DNA of 42,469 bases from the NCBI GenBank assembly GCA_023388055.1, contig JAEWGW010000001.1, forward strand, positions 1 to 42,469. The letters are read 5' to 3'. Positions 7,067 through 15,522 of the stretch are shown piece after piece. Every line of letters begins with the position of its first letter. Position 1 is the first letter of the stretch. A program made the position numbers and the translations under genes. This DNA is from Bacillota bacterium. GTDB taxonomy: Bacteria > Bacillota > Bacilli > Paenibacillales > NBRC-103111. The notes beneath the pieces were generated by a model. It did no database searches and had not been told where the DNA came from. It saw only the letters and a program-made list of their open reading frames with translations.

Positions 7067-9307
7067 ATGTCCAAGAAGCACTTATGGGAGCAATACGGCC
7101 GTACGGTAGCCGGCCCCCGCACCAAATGGGTCACCATTCTGATCTGGATTTTGCTGGCGGGCGGGTTAAGCATGCTTCTGCCCTCGGCCAAAAGCCAGGA
7201 AAACAACAACGCGGCCAATCTGCCCGCGGATACACAATCTGTTGTCAGCGAAGCTTTAGCCGCACGGGAGTTCCCGAGTGACGCCGGAGTGCCCGCACTA
7301 TTGGTATGGCATCGCTCCGGCGGGATGCAGGATGGAGATCTGGCTGGTATCCAGAATGTAACCCGCACATTGGAAAAAGAGCCTTTGACCCACCAGCTTG
7401 TGGTGCCGCCGCTGCACAATATGCCGCCCCAGGCGCTGCGCAGCCAGCTGTCACAGGATCAGAGCACACTGGTGCTGCCCGTCATTTTCCAAAAGGGTGT
7501 GGATACAGAGGGGCTTAAAGCCGACTTGGAAACCCTGAAGGAAAAAACAGCAGCTCTCTTGGGTGCAGATCCCTTCGCCGCCAAAACCGACGGTGCGGAG
7601 CTGAGCGCCCGGGTATCCGGTCCTGTCGGCATCCAGGTGGATGCGGTGGGACTGTTCAGAAGCGCGGATGTTTCCCTGTTGATCGGCACAGTGCTCCTGG
7701 TGCTGGTTATTCTGCTCCTGATTTACCGTTCGCCGATCCTGGCGCTGATCCCCATTGTGGGCGTAGGCTTTGCTTATGCCGTAGTGAATCCCCTTATCGG
7801 CTGGATTGCTTCCATGGGCTGGATCGAGGTGGACTCCCAGGCCATGTCCATTATGACGGTGCTCCTGTTCGGCGCCGGAACGGATTATTGCCTCTTCCTC
7901 ATCGCCCGCTTCCGGCAGACACTGAAGGAGGAGAAGGATAAAACCAAGGCTCTGCTCAACGCCATCAGCGATTCCTCGGGCGCCATCGCCATGAGCGGAT
8001 TTACTGTTGTGCTTTCGCTTCTGGCGCTGCTTCTGGCTAAATACGGAGCCTATCACCGCTTCGCCATTCCATTCAGCTTATCCATTCTGATTATGGGCAT
8101 TGCCAGCCTGACGCTGGTGCCCGCGCTGCTGGCTGTGCTCGGCCGGACCTCCTTCTTTCCTTTCATCCCGCGGACCCGGCAGATGCAGGAGGAGCGGGCG
8201 GCCCGCACCGGCAAGCCTGTTCCGCCGGTACGGCATCCCCATCCGTACAGTAATATTTTCAGCGGCTGGATTGTCAGAAAGCCGTGGACCGTCGCTTTAT
8301 CCGCGTTTATTCTGCTGGGGGTGCTGGCATCCTTCGCGCCGCGCATCTCCTACACCTTTGATACCCTGTCCTCGTTCCCGGAGGATATGGAATCCCGCCA
8401 GGGCTTTGCGGTGATTGCCGAGCAGTTCAGCCCCGGTGAGCTTGCACCCGTTAAGGTCATGCTGGACACCGACGGCAAGCAGGTAGACGGTGCAGCGGCG
8501 CTGAAGGCACTGCCTTTTGTCAGCAAGGTGTCAGACCCTATCGCGGGCAAAACAGACCCCACCCTCGTCGCCTATGAGGTAGAGCTGAACATGAACCCAT
8601 ATTCGGCTGAGGCCATGGATACCATTCCCCAATTCTACAATGCCATGGAAAAAGCCTTGGGCGCTTCCGGCGTAGGGGAGCCTGCGGAGAAGGTGTGGAT
8701 CTCCGGGCAAACGGCCACCCAGTACGATACCCGTGAGACCGGTGACCGGGATGCCTCGGTGATCATTCCGGCGGTCATTATATTGATTGCCCTGCTGCTG
8801 CTGGTCTACCTGCGGTCCATCATAGCAGTAGTGTATTTAATTGCCACCGTGCTCTTGTCCTACTTTTCGGCGTTGGGGCTGGGCTGGCTGGTCATTCATT
8901 ATCTGTTGGGTGCCGACGCCATCCAGGGTTTCATACCCGTCTATGCCTTCGTCTTCCTGGTGGCGCTGGGTGAGGACTACAACATCTTCATGATCTCCGG
9001 CATCTGGCAAAAAAGCCGCACCATGCCCTTGTCCCGTGCTATCCGGGAGGGCGTTATGGAAAGCGGCTCGGTCATCACTTCCGCAGGCCTGATTCTGGCC
9101 GGTACCTTTGCGGTGCTGGGCACCCTGCCCATTCAGATCCTGGTTCACTTCGGGATCATTACCGCCATCGGCGTGCTGCTGGATACCTTTGTGGTAAGAC
9201 CGTTCCTGGTGCCTGCACTGACCCGGATTCTCGGCAAGTGGTCCTTCTGGCCGGGACGGTATACACCCATTCCCGAGGAGGAGCCGGCGCTTCAGAGCGG
9301 GCGGTAA
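7067..9307 (+). CDS. MMPL/RND-type membrane exporter
   Basis: The 746-residue protein has the duplicated MMPL design: one N-terminal helix (about residues 21-38), an extracellular loop, five helices (about 200-350) with the motif FGAGTDYCLFLIARF, a linker, a further helix and loop, and a second set (about 560-725) with GEDYNIFMISGIW. The charged GxDY/GEDY motifs in the fourth helix of each half carry the proton relay. Relatives (YdfJ-like) export lipids, siderophores or toxic compounds using the proton gradient. The ATG at 7067 is eight bases after AAGGAG (7053-7058). The divergent TetR gene is its probable regulator, suggesting inducible export. Confidence 0.9.
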   Translation: MSKKHLWEQYGRTVAGPRTKWVTILIWILLAGGLSMLLPSAKSQENNNAANLPADTQSVVSEALAAREFPSDAGVPALLVWHRSGGMQDGDLAGIQNVTRTLEKEPLTHQLVVPPLHNMPPQALRSQLSQDQSTLVLPVIFQKGVDTEGLKADLETLKEKTAALLGADPFAAKTDGAELSARVSGPVGIQVDAVGLFRSADVSLLIGTVLLVLVILLLIYRSPILALIPIVGVGFAYAVVNPLIGWIASMGWIEVDSQAMSIMTVLLFGAGTDYCLFLIARFRQTLKEEKDKTKALLNAISDSSGAIAMSGFTVVLSLLALLLAKYGAYHRFAIPFSLSILIMGIASLTLVPALLAVLGRTSFFPFIPRTRQMQEERAARTGKPVPPVRHPHPYSNIFSGWIVRKPWTVALSAFILLGVLASFAPRISYTFDTLSSFPEDMESRQGFAVIAEQFSPGELAPVKVMLDTDGKQVDGAAALKALPFVSKVSDPIAGKTDPTLVAYEVELNMNPYSAEAMDTIPQFYNAMEKALGASGVGEPAEKVWISGQTATQYDTRETGDRDASVIIPAVIILIALLLLVYLRSIIAVVYLIATVLLSYFSALGLGWLVIHYLLGADAIQGFIPVYAFVFLVALGEDYNIFMISGIWQKSRTMPLSRAIREGVMESGSVITSAGLILAGTFAVLGTLPIQILVHFGIITAIGVLLDTFVVRPFLVPALTRILGKWSFWPGRYTPIPEEEPALQSGR

Positions 9308-9330
9308 GGCTTAGCCGCTGCCTGCCCAAA

Positions 9331-9505
9331 TGCAAAAGTGCAGCTATTTTAGCCGGGAGGGCTCCAATGGGAGCCTCATCCTGCAAAAGTGCAGTTAAAT
9401 TCGCTCCGTAACCGGCCAACCGGGTTTTCAACGGAAAATAACTGCACTTTTGCAGGCGGCCGGCGGCTCGAACCGACTTGCCGGAAAATAACTGCACTTT
9501 TACAG
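9331..9505. repeat. Intergenic repeat element, family B, copy 1
   Basis: Four copies of TGCAAAAGTGCA are arranged forward, forward, reverse, reverse, starting at 9331, 9382, 9443 and 9493 (spacing 51, 61, 50). Most are followed in their own direction by a TATTTT-type tail with CCGG or GCCGG. The last copy is degenerate (TGCACTTTTACA) and runs over the stop codon of the neighbouring alpha/beta hydrolase gene (9500-9502). Spacers are unrelated. The second element of this family is at 28504-28678. Confidence 0.8.
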
Positions 9506-10429
9506 CTCGCCTATACGCCGGCCGGCCTCCTCCAAAAACTCCCCGACGATACGATCGTATTCGTCGGGGTTTTTCATGTACGCTTCCGCATGGTCCGCGC
9601 CCGGAGCCAGGTACAGCCGCTTCGATCCCTGCTTCAGCCGGAACATCTCCTCGGTCATTCGCTTCTCAATGTAGCTGTCCTCCTGCCCGTGGATAAACAG
9701 CACCGATGTGCCCGCTAGCGGAAGACTGCGCAGGGATTCGGCCAAATCCAGCCGTGCACCGGTGCGCAGCCGGCAGAGCAGGGCCACCAGCGGGATGGTG
9801 GGAGACACGGGAACTCCCGGATATTCTACCTTCAGCCGGTAGCTCAGCTGTCCCACAATGTCGGAGTAGGGACAATCCGCAATACAGAATCGCAGCCGCT
9901 CATCTGTGGCAGCATGCTGCAGCACGGTAGCGGCGCCCATGGATTCCCCATGGGTGCCCACCACCGCGCCGGGACCCATACGCCGGAACACCCAGTCCAC
10001 CCAGGCGCGCAGATCCTCTTTTTCATAGAAGCCGTATGTGGTGGAGGTTCCCCCGCTTTGACCGTGCCGGCGGTGGTCATAGGCCAGCACATTGTAGCCG
10101 CGCTTGCGGAACAGCTCCACATATTTGATGGAGGACAATCTGGAGCGGGTTACGCCATGGGCCAGGATCACGGTTTTATTGCTGTCCGCACCGCAGGGAA
10201 TGAACCAGCCGGAGAGGGCATACCCATAGGGAGAGGTAATCGTCACATCCTCCTTGGGAAGCGCCTCCAGATAAGCCAGGTCCAGCACACCGCTGTCCGT
10301 TTCGAACCGGAGGATCCGTTCCCCGTCCCAAACCTTGATCCGCACCACCTTGTCGGAAAAATGCCACAAGGCAACGCCAAATGCCACAGCTGCCGCAATC
10401 AGCGGCAGGGCAATCCATAACCACCACAT
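9500..10429 (-). CDS. Membrane-anchored alpha/beta hydrolase
   Basis: The 309-residue protein starts with one membrane helix (WWLWIALPLIAAAVAFGVAL) and continues as a serine hydrolase: oxyanion strand VILAHGVTRS, nucleophile elbow GESMG (Ser about 163), acid in HGQEDSYIE and His in GADHAEAY. This matches the YqkD/BAAT-like group of anchored esterases or peptidases; the substrate is unknown. The ATG at 10429 follows GGGGTG by about seven bases. Its stop codon lies inside the last copy of the family B repeat. No operon partner; the flanking genes point the other way. Confidence 0.85.
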   Translation of the reverse strand: MWWLWIALPLIAAAVAFGVALWHFSDKVVRIKVWDGERILRFETDSGVLDLAYLEALPKEDVTITSPYGYALSGWFIPCGADSNKTVILAHGVTRSRLSSIKYVELFRKRGYNVLAYDHRRHGQSGGTSTTYGFYEKEDLRAWVDWVFRRMGPGAVVGTHGESMGAATVLQHAATDERLRFCIADCPYSDIVGQLSYRLKVEYPGVPVSPTIPLVALLCRLRTGARLDLAESLRSLPLAGTSVLFIHGQEDSYIEKRMTEEMFRLKQGSKRLYLAPGADHAEAYMKNPDEYDRIVGEFLEEAGRRIGEL

Positions 10430-10601
10430 CCCACAACACCCCGGAACCCTCAAATTTTTCGGCCGATTGCCTCAATATCTCTATGATAGGTGCGGATGAG
10501 GCCAAAAGCAACGGGTTCTATTATTCTGCAGACGGGTGCTTTTGGGCTGCGGATTGGAGTATAATGGGTAGGATCAAGCATATGGAGAGGAAGGATTTGC
10601 A

Positions 10602-11243
10602 GTGGCAAACACACACGTGTATACCCGGCGCGAAGAGATCGCCAATGCCATTATCCATGGAATCGGAGCCTTGCTGAGTGTCGCGGCTTTGGTTCTGCTG
10701 GTGGTGTTCGCCAGTCTGGACGGCAGTGCCTGGCATGTGGTGAGCTTCACCATCTATGGCGTTACCATGCTTATTTTGTATACTTGCTCCACCTTGGTCC
10801 ACAGCTTTCCCGAGGGCAAAGTGAAGGACCTGTTCGAAATTTTCGACCATTCCTCCATCTATCTGTTTATTGCCGGTACCTATACACCGCTATTGTTTAA
10901 TGTGATCCGCGGGCCCTTGGGCTGGACCCTGTTCGGCATCGTGTGGGGCATCGCATTGGCGGGTATCGCCTTTAAGGCCTTTTTCACCAAACGGTTTCTG
11001 TTCACCTCCACGATTTTTTATATTGCTATGGGCTGGATCATTGTGTTCGCCTGGAATACGCTGACCCATAACCTGGCGCAGGGCGGGGTCATTCTTCTGA
11101 TCGCCGGGGGACTGTTCTATACGCTGGGCACCATCTTCTATGTATGGCGCAGCTTTCCCTACCATCATGCCGTCTGGCATTTGTTTGTGCTGGGCGGAAG
11201 CATCTGCCACTTTTTTGCTATCATTGTGTACGTGCTGCCGTAG
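10602..11243 (+). CDS. trhA: Hemolysin III/TrhA family seven-helix membrane protein
   Basis: The 213-residue protein has about seven membrane helices and the conserved PAQR-superfamily polar residues: IIHGIGALLS, CSTLVHSF, FDHSSIYLFIAGTYTP and the final YHHAVWHLFVLGGSICHFFAI. The His and Asp set probably binds a metal. Members (YplQ, TrhA) are linked to membrane energetics and fluidity homeostasis; the old haemolysin name is not informative. The start is GTG at 10602 after GGAGAGGAAGG. A -10-like TATAAT at 10559-10564 lacks a clear -35. It lies 46 bases ahead of the esterase. Confidence 0.85.
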   Translation: MANTHVYTRREEIANAIIHGIGALLSVAALVLLVVFASLDGSAWHVVSFTIYGVTMLILYTCSTLVHSFPEGKVKDLFEIFDHSSIYLFIAGTYTPLLFNVIRGPLGWTLFGIVWGIALAGIAFKAFFTKRFLFTSTIFYIAMGWIIVFAWNTLTHNLAQGGVILLIAGGLFYTLGTIFYVWRSFPYHHAVWHLFVLGGSICHFFAIIVYVLP

Positions 11244-11289
11244 AGACTGTTTTCCATTATCCCTCTATTCAAAAAGGAGCTGCAATATC

Positions 11290-12072
11290 ATGGCATTTAT
11301 GGACTGTCATTTCTTCTCGGATTCTCTGGGCGTCTCGGCGTCCATGTATGTGATTCTGCCCCAGGTGGCCAAAAACCAGATCGGCATGGAATCCGCCGAG
11401 CGGGGCGGCAAACATCCCACGCTTTATCTGCTCCACGGTTTATCCGACGACCATACGATCTGGATGCGGCGCACCTCCATTGAACGGTATGCCTCCGCTT
11501 TGGGACTGGCTGTGGTGATGCCTGCCGTGAACCGGAGCTTTTATACTGACATGCCCAATGGCCACAAATACTGGCAGTTCGTCAGCGAGGAGCTGCCTGC
11601 TCTTGCCCGTTCGTTCTTCCCCTTGTCAGATAAACGGGAGGATAACTATGTCGCCGGCTTGTCCATGGGTGGCTACGGGGCCATGAAGCTGGCCTTGACC
11701 CATCCCGACCGCTTCGCTGCAGCAGCCAGTCTGTCGGGGGTCATGGATGTGAAGTGGGCGATTCAGGCCCAACCCGGTGATGAGTTCAAATGGCTGTTCG
11801 GAAATTACGGGGGAATTGACGGCACACCGGCGGATTTGTTCCAGCTGGCCACGGATCTGGCCGATTGCGGGAAGGAGCAGCCCAAGCTGTACCAGTTCTG
11901 CGGCACCGAGGACTTCCTGTATGACTCCAATGTCCGGTTCCGGGGCCACGCGCAGGAAAAAGGCCTGGAGCTTACCTATGCGGAAGGGCCTGGCGGCCAT
12001 AGCTGGGAAATTTGGGACAACCGGATCCAGGATGTGCTGAAGTGGCTTCCCCTGCCGGAGAACCGCCTATGA
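11290..12072 (+). CDS. Esterase of the EstA/S-formylglutathione-hydrolase-like family
   Basis: The 260-residue alpha/beta hydrolase has LYLLHGLSDDHTIWMRRTSIERYA (cap and oxyanion region), the nucleophile in AGLSMGGYGA (Ser about 125), acid in CGTEDFLYDSN and His in GGHSWEIWD. This matches tributyrin esterases (EstA) and esterase-D-like proteins acting on short acyl esters. The start ATG at 11290 follows AAGGAG (11273-11278) by 11 bases. No signal peptide, so cytoplasmic. The gene overlaps the histidinol-phosphatase start by four bases (ATGA), indicating translational coupling. Confidence 0.85.
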   Translation: MAFMDCHFFSDSLGVSASMYVILPQVAKNQIGMESAERGGKHPTLYLLHGLSDDHTIWMRRTSIERYASALGLAVVMPAVNRSFYTDMPNGHKYWQFVSEELPALARSFFPLSDKREDNYVAGLSMGGYGAMKLALTHPDRFAAAASLSGVMDVKWAIQAQPGDEFKWLFGNYGGIDGTPADLFQLATDLADCGKEQPKLYQFCGTEDFLYDSNVRFRGHAQEKGLELTYAEGPGGHSWEIWDNRIQDVLKWLPLPENRL

Positions 12073-12896
12073 TCAAGTGGGACGGACATACCCATACCCG
12101 CTTTTGCAGGCACGGCAGCCCGGAACCACAGGAAATATACATACAAGAGGCAGTGAAGCAGGGGTTTCAGCGGTATTCCATGACGGAGCATCCGCCTCTG
12201 CCCAAGGGGTGGATCGATAATCCGGCGCTGATGGAGGAGCTGGCCATGCCTCTGGCCGAGCTTCCGGAGTATTTCCGCTATGTGCGGAAGATGAAGGAGC
12301 GTTATTCGGGGATTATCGATATCCCGGCAGGGCTGGAGGTCGATTACCTTCATGGCGCGACTGCGTATTCCGAGGCGATGCTGGAGCCTTGGCTGGACAT
12401 CCTGGAGGATATTGTCGTGTCGGTCCATTACCTGCCGGGCAAGGGCGGGATGCGGTGTATCGATTTTACGTCGGAGGATTTCCGCGAGGGGCTGCTGGAG
12501 CATTACGGCTCCATGGAAGCGGTGGCGGCGGAATATTATGATCATGTGGAGCAGGCGATCCAATGGGCCAGAACATCCGGCCTGCCAGGCAGAGTGCGCA
12601 TCGGCCACATCAATCTGATCGAGAAATTCCAGAGTGTGCTTCCGCCTCTGGAGGACAGCTTCATCCGCGGCAGGCTGGAGAGGCTGCTGCCGTTCTTGGC
12701 GGAGACGGGCATCGGTCTGGATGTGAATACCGCCGGGCTCCGGGTGCCTACCTGCGGGAAGCCGTATGTGCCGGAGTGGTTTATGAACCAGTGCCGCGAG
12801 GCAGGAATTCCCCTTGTATACGGCTCCGATTCCCACAAGCCGGAGCATGTGGGCTTCGGCTGGGAATGGTTCGAGCAGGCAACGGGGTGTAAGTAG
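12069..12896 (+). CDS. hisJ: PHP-domain histidinol-phosphatase (HisJ/HisK family)
   Basis: The 275-residue protein has the metal-binding PHP motifs in order: DGHTHTRFCRHG, TEHPPLP, GLEVDYL, SVHYLPGKGG, IGHINLIEKF and YGSDSHKPEHVG. This is the pattern and length of the Bacillus HisJ type, which removes phosphate from histidinol phosphate in the penultimate steps of histidine synthesis. It starts inside the esterase stop (ATGA), so the two are translated together; the link to histidine is not otherwise reflected by neighbours. The only terminator nearby is the shared hairpin at 12994-13025. Confidence 0.85.
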   Translation: MIKWDGHTHTRFCRHGSPEPQEIYIQEAVKQGFQRYSMTEHPPLPKGWIDNPALMEELAMPLAELPEYFRYVRKMKERYSGIIDIPAGLEVDYLHGATAYSEAMLEPWLDILEDIVVSVHYLPGKGGMRCIDFTSEDFREGLLEHYGSMEAVAAEYYDHVEQAIQWARTSGLPGRVRIGHINLIEKFQSVLPPLEDSFIRGRLERLLPFLAETGIGLDVNTAGLRVPTCGKPYVPEWFMNQCREAGIPLVYGSDSHKPEHVGFGWEWFEQATGCK

Positions 12897-12981
12897 AACA
12901 GTAAGGGGCTGCAGGGAATTTATATATGATTTTTCGAGTTTTGCGGAAAAGAGCCCCTCTGAACCCACGCCCCTGTGTCAT

Positions 12982-13025
12982 AAAAAAACCAAAAAGGCTC
13001 TCCGGCCGTCAAGCCGGAGAGCCTT
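12982..13025 (-). terminator. Rho-independent terminator of the chemosensory operon
   Basis: AAGGCTCTCCGGC (12994-13006) and GCCGGAGAGCCTT (13013-13025) form a perfect 13-bp stem. Read on the minus strand it is followed by TTTTT-GG-TTTTTTT (12995-12982), a clear U tract, four bases after the cheA stop. On the plus strand it is followed only by a weak T run, so it may serve the esterase/histidinol-phosphatase transcript less well. Confidence 0.85.
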
Positions 13026-13028
13026 CAG

Positions 13029-15053
13029 TTATCTTTTCATCATCTGGAACAAATAGGAGATTTCTGCAATCAGCGCCACCCGTCCGTTACCCAGGATCGC
13101 GGCTCCGGCCACATAGGGGATTTTGCCCAAATAGCTGCCTAACGTCTTAATGACAACCTCCTGATTGCCAAGAAGCTCATCCACCGCCAAGGCGATTTTC
13201 CTCTCGGCCGAACCCACGATCACAATGGGCTGATGCTTCTTTTGCTTGAGGGGGCGTTCATAATTCAGCACATCGCTCAGCGAGACCAGCGGGATGGTTT
13301 CCTTGCGGATAACCAGCACGCTTTGGCCCTGGATGGTTTTGATGTCCTTGTCCAACACCCGGACAATCTCCACCACATTGGTCATCGGAATCATATAATC
13401 CCGTTGGGAAACCTTCACCTTCAGCCCTGTAATAATGGCCAAGGTAAGCGGGAGGCGGATGGTGAAGCGGGTGCCTGTGCCGGGCCGGGAATCGATGTGG
13501 ATCATCCCGTTCAGCCGTTCGATCTGGCTGCGGACAATGTCCATCCCCACACCGCGTCCGGACACCTCGCTGACCTGGGCGGCAGTGGAGAACCCAGGGC
13601 GGAAGATCAGGTGAATGGCGTCCTGGTCGGATAGATGGGCTGCCTCCTCCTCCGTCACAACCCCCTTGCGCAGGGCTGATTCCAGAATGGCCTCCGGTCG
13701 GATTCCGCCGCCGTCGTCCTCTACGGTAATAATGACCTGATTGTCCTCATGGTAGGAGTTTAAGCGCACCGTGCCTTTCCCCGGTTTGCCGCGGGCAAGC
13801 CGGACGTCCGCCGTCTCAATGCCATGATCCACCGCATTGCGGAGCAGATGGATCAGCGGGTCTCCGATTTCCTCAATAACGGTCCGGTCCAGCTCGGTTT
13901 CCATTCCGTCCAGCACCAGCTCGATCTCCTTGTCCAGCTTTTGGGAGAGATCCCGGACCGTTCTCGGGAACCGCTGGAACAGATGCCGGATGGGCAGCAT
14001 CCGCGCCTTCATCACACTATCCTGCAGCTCTCCCACCGTTCTGGAGATATGGTCCGAAATATCCCCCAACCGCTCTACAAACTCCTCATTGCGGTGGGAA
14101 CGTGTAACGGATTGCTTCAGCTGCGCCAGTGAGGTCTGGTCGATGAGCAGCTCCCCCACCAGATTCATCAGATGCTCCAGCCGCTCCACACTGACCCGGA
14201 TGGTCTGAGGGCCTTTATTTTGCTTCTCCTCAAGAGAGGCCGGATGCTCTTTGGCGGCGGAGGAAGGAGCAGGGGCAGGGGCTTTTGGTCCGCCGGAAGC
14301 CTGCGCTTGATAAACCTCGGCTGCTGCTGCCTCCACATCGGAATGGGCGCGTAAGCCGGCCGCCACCGCCTCTGCACTCTCCCGGGTGGCGAGAAGAAAC
14401 ACAGCCCGGCTGTAGGCTTCCTCCGCTTCATCATCGAATGCGGCTCCCGGCTCGGAGGCTGCCGGATCGGAATAAAGTACAGCCCCGAATCTTGCCTGCA
14501 CATCCTGCATGATGAGGTAATAACGGGCACCCTTCATGATACATTCGGAGCTGAGCTTCATCTGCACCTTCAGAATGCTGCACCCGGTTTCCCGGGCCTC
14601 CTCCAGCCGGAGGGACTGCTCCAAGGTCAGTCCGGTCAATTCCTTCAGTTCTTTTTTAGGACCATCCATGGAAGGACTGTTCTCCACAAACCCCCGCAGC
14701 TTGACCAGCAATGTGGCGATATCCGAAAAAGCCGATTCCCCCATATACTCGTCGCGCAGAAGCTTCAGATGATCCAAGGCCTCGAACAACAGATTCACCA
14801 GATTGCGTCCTGCTTGGAGCTTATTGCTGCGCACCATATCCAGCAGATGCTCCACCTCATGGGTGACAGACTTCATTTCATCAAAGCCCATGGCGGCGGA
14901 AGAACCTTTAATAGTATGGGCGGTGCGGAAAATCGATTGAATGGTATCCGTGGATGTGTCATGCTCCAAATGAAGCAGATAATGCTCCATCCGCTCCAAC
15001 TGATCCACCATTTCTCCAATGAATGCCTCGCGGTAGGCTGAAAGATCCTCCAT
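13029..15053 (-). CDS. cheA: Chemotaxis histidine kinase CheA
   Basis: The 674-residue protein has the CheA domain order: P1 phosphotransfer domain (HTIKGSSAAMGF, His46), P2-like domain (about 165-260), a proline/alanine-rich linker (about 261-285), P3 dimerisation helices (VERLEHLMNLVGELLIDQTSL), P4 ATPase with N box (LLRNAVDHGIE), G1 (DDGGGI) and G2 (GRGVGMDIV), and a CheW-like P5 regulatory domain from about residue 540. It phosphorylates CheY and CheB in response to receptors. No response regulator is encoded here, so targets are elsewhere. The ATG is nine bases after GGGAGG. It is third in the mcp-cheW-cheA operon, 21 bases after cheW. Confidence 0.92.
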   Translation of the reverse strand: MEDLSAYREAFIGEMVDQLERMEHYLLHLEHDTSTDTIQSIFRTAHTIKGSSAAMGFDEMKSVTHEVEHLLDMVRSNKLQAGRNLVNLLFEALDHLKLLRDEYMGESAFSDIATLLVKLRGFVENSPSMDGPKKELKELTGLTLEQSLRLEEARETGCSILKVQMKLSSECIMKGARYYLIMQDVQARFGAVLYSDPAASEPGAAFDDEAEEAYSRAVFLLATRESAEAVAAGLRAHSDVEAAAAEVYQAQASGGPKAPAPAPSSAAKEHPASLEEKQNKGPQTIRVSVERLEHLMNLVGELLIDQTSLAQLKQSVTRSHRNEEFVERLGDISDHISRTVGELQDSVMKARMLPIRHLFQRFPRTVRDLSQKLDKEIELVLDGMETELDRTVIEEIGDPLIHLLRNAVDHGIETADVRLARGKPGKGTVRLNSYHEDNQVIITVEDDGGGIRPEAILESALRKGVVTEEEAAHLSDQDAIHLIFRPGFSTAAQVSEVSGRGVGMDIVRSQIERLNGMIHIDSRPGTGTRFTIRLPLTLAIITGLKVKVSQRDYMIPMTNVVEIVRVLDKDIKTIQGQSVLVIRKETIPLVSLSDVLNYERPLKQKKHQPIVIVGSAERKIALAVDELLGNQEVVIKTLGSYLGKIPYVAGAAILGNGRVALIAEISYLFQMMKR

Positions 15054-15074
15054 TATGCTGTGCCTCCCGTCCCC

Positions 15075-15503
15075 TTATTCCTGCAGAAGGACTTCATCCA
15101 GCTTCAGTATGCCGACCAAATGCTGTCCCCGGAGCCCTATCCCGGAAAAAAACGCGCCGTTCACACTGCCCATCTGGACAGGCGGAGGCTGCACCTCCGG
15201 ATACGTGGTCACCTTATTGACCTGATCGACAATAATGCCCACGGCTTCCTCCTGGTGATGAACAACCACAATCCGGGTAGCTTTGGTATAGGCCTCATCG
15301 GCCATCCCGAACATATTGCGCAGACTCACCACCGGAACCACCATTCCTCTCAGATTGATGATCCCCTTCACATAAAATTTGGAGTGGGGCAAATCCGTGA
15401 CCGCCTGCATTTTGATAATCTCGTGGATATCCTCAATCTTGATGGCGTAATTCTCGCCGCCTACGGTCATTTCGATGTATTGGTCCTGCTGAACGGTAGC
15501 CAT
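15075..15503 (-). CDS. cheW: Chemotaxis coupling protein CheW
   Basis: The 142-residue protein is a complete CheW domain: EMTVGGENYAIKIEDIHEII, then FYVKGIINLRGMVVPVVSLR (the NLRG receptor/kinase contact) and VGIIVDQVNKV. It bridges the receptor tip and CheA P5. The start ATG at 15503 follows GGGTG at a usual distance; a longer frame back to 15551 overlaps the mcp end and is unlikely. It sits between mcp and cheA with 19- and 21-base gaps, so one transcript is likely. Confidence 0.92.
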   Translation of the reverse strand: MATVQQDQYIEMTVGGENYAIKIEDIHEIIKMQAVTDLPHSKFYVKGIINLRGMVVPVVSLRNMFGMADEAYTKATRIVVVHHQEEAVGIIVDQVNKVTTYPEVQPPPVQMGSVNGAFFSGIGLRGQHLVGILKLDEVLLQE

Positions 15504-15522
15504 AAGCTCACACCCGAATCTG

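Noticed and set aside
9308..9330. Conventional terminator after the MMPL gene
   Set aside because: No stem with a U tract between the stop and the repeat element.
11976..12968. Long open frame on the minus strand opposite the histidinol-phosphatase gene
   Set aside because: The plus strand encodes a complete PHP enzyme with all metal motifs; the minus frame has no recognisable domain and follows from GC-rich codon bias.
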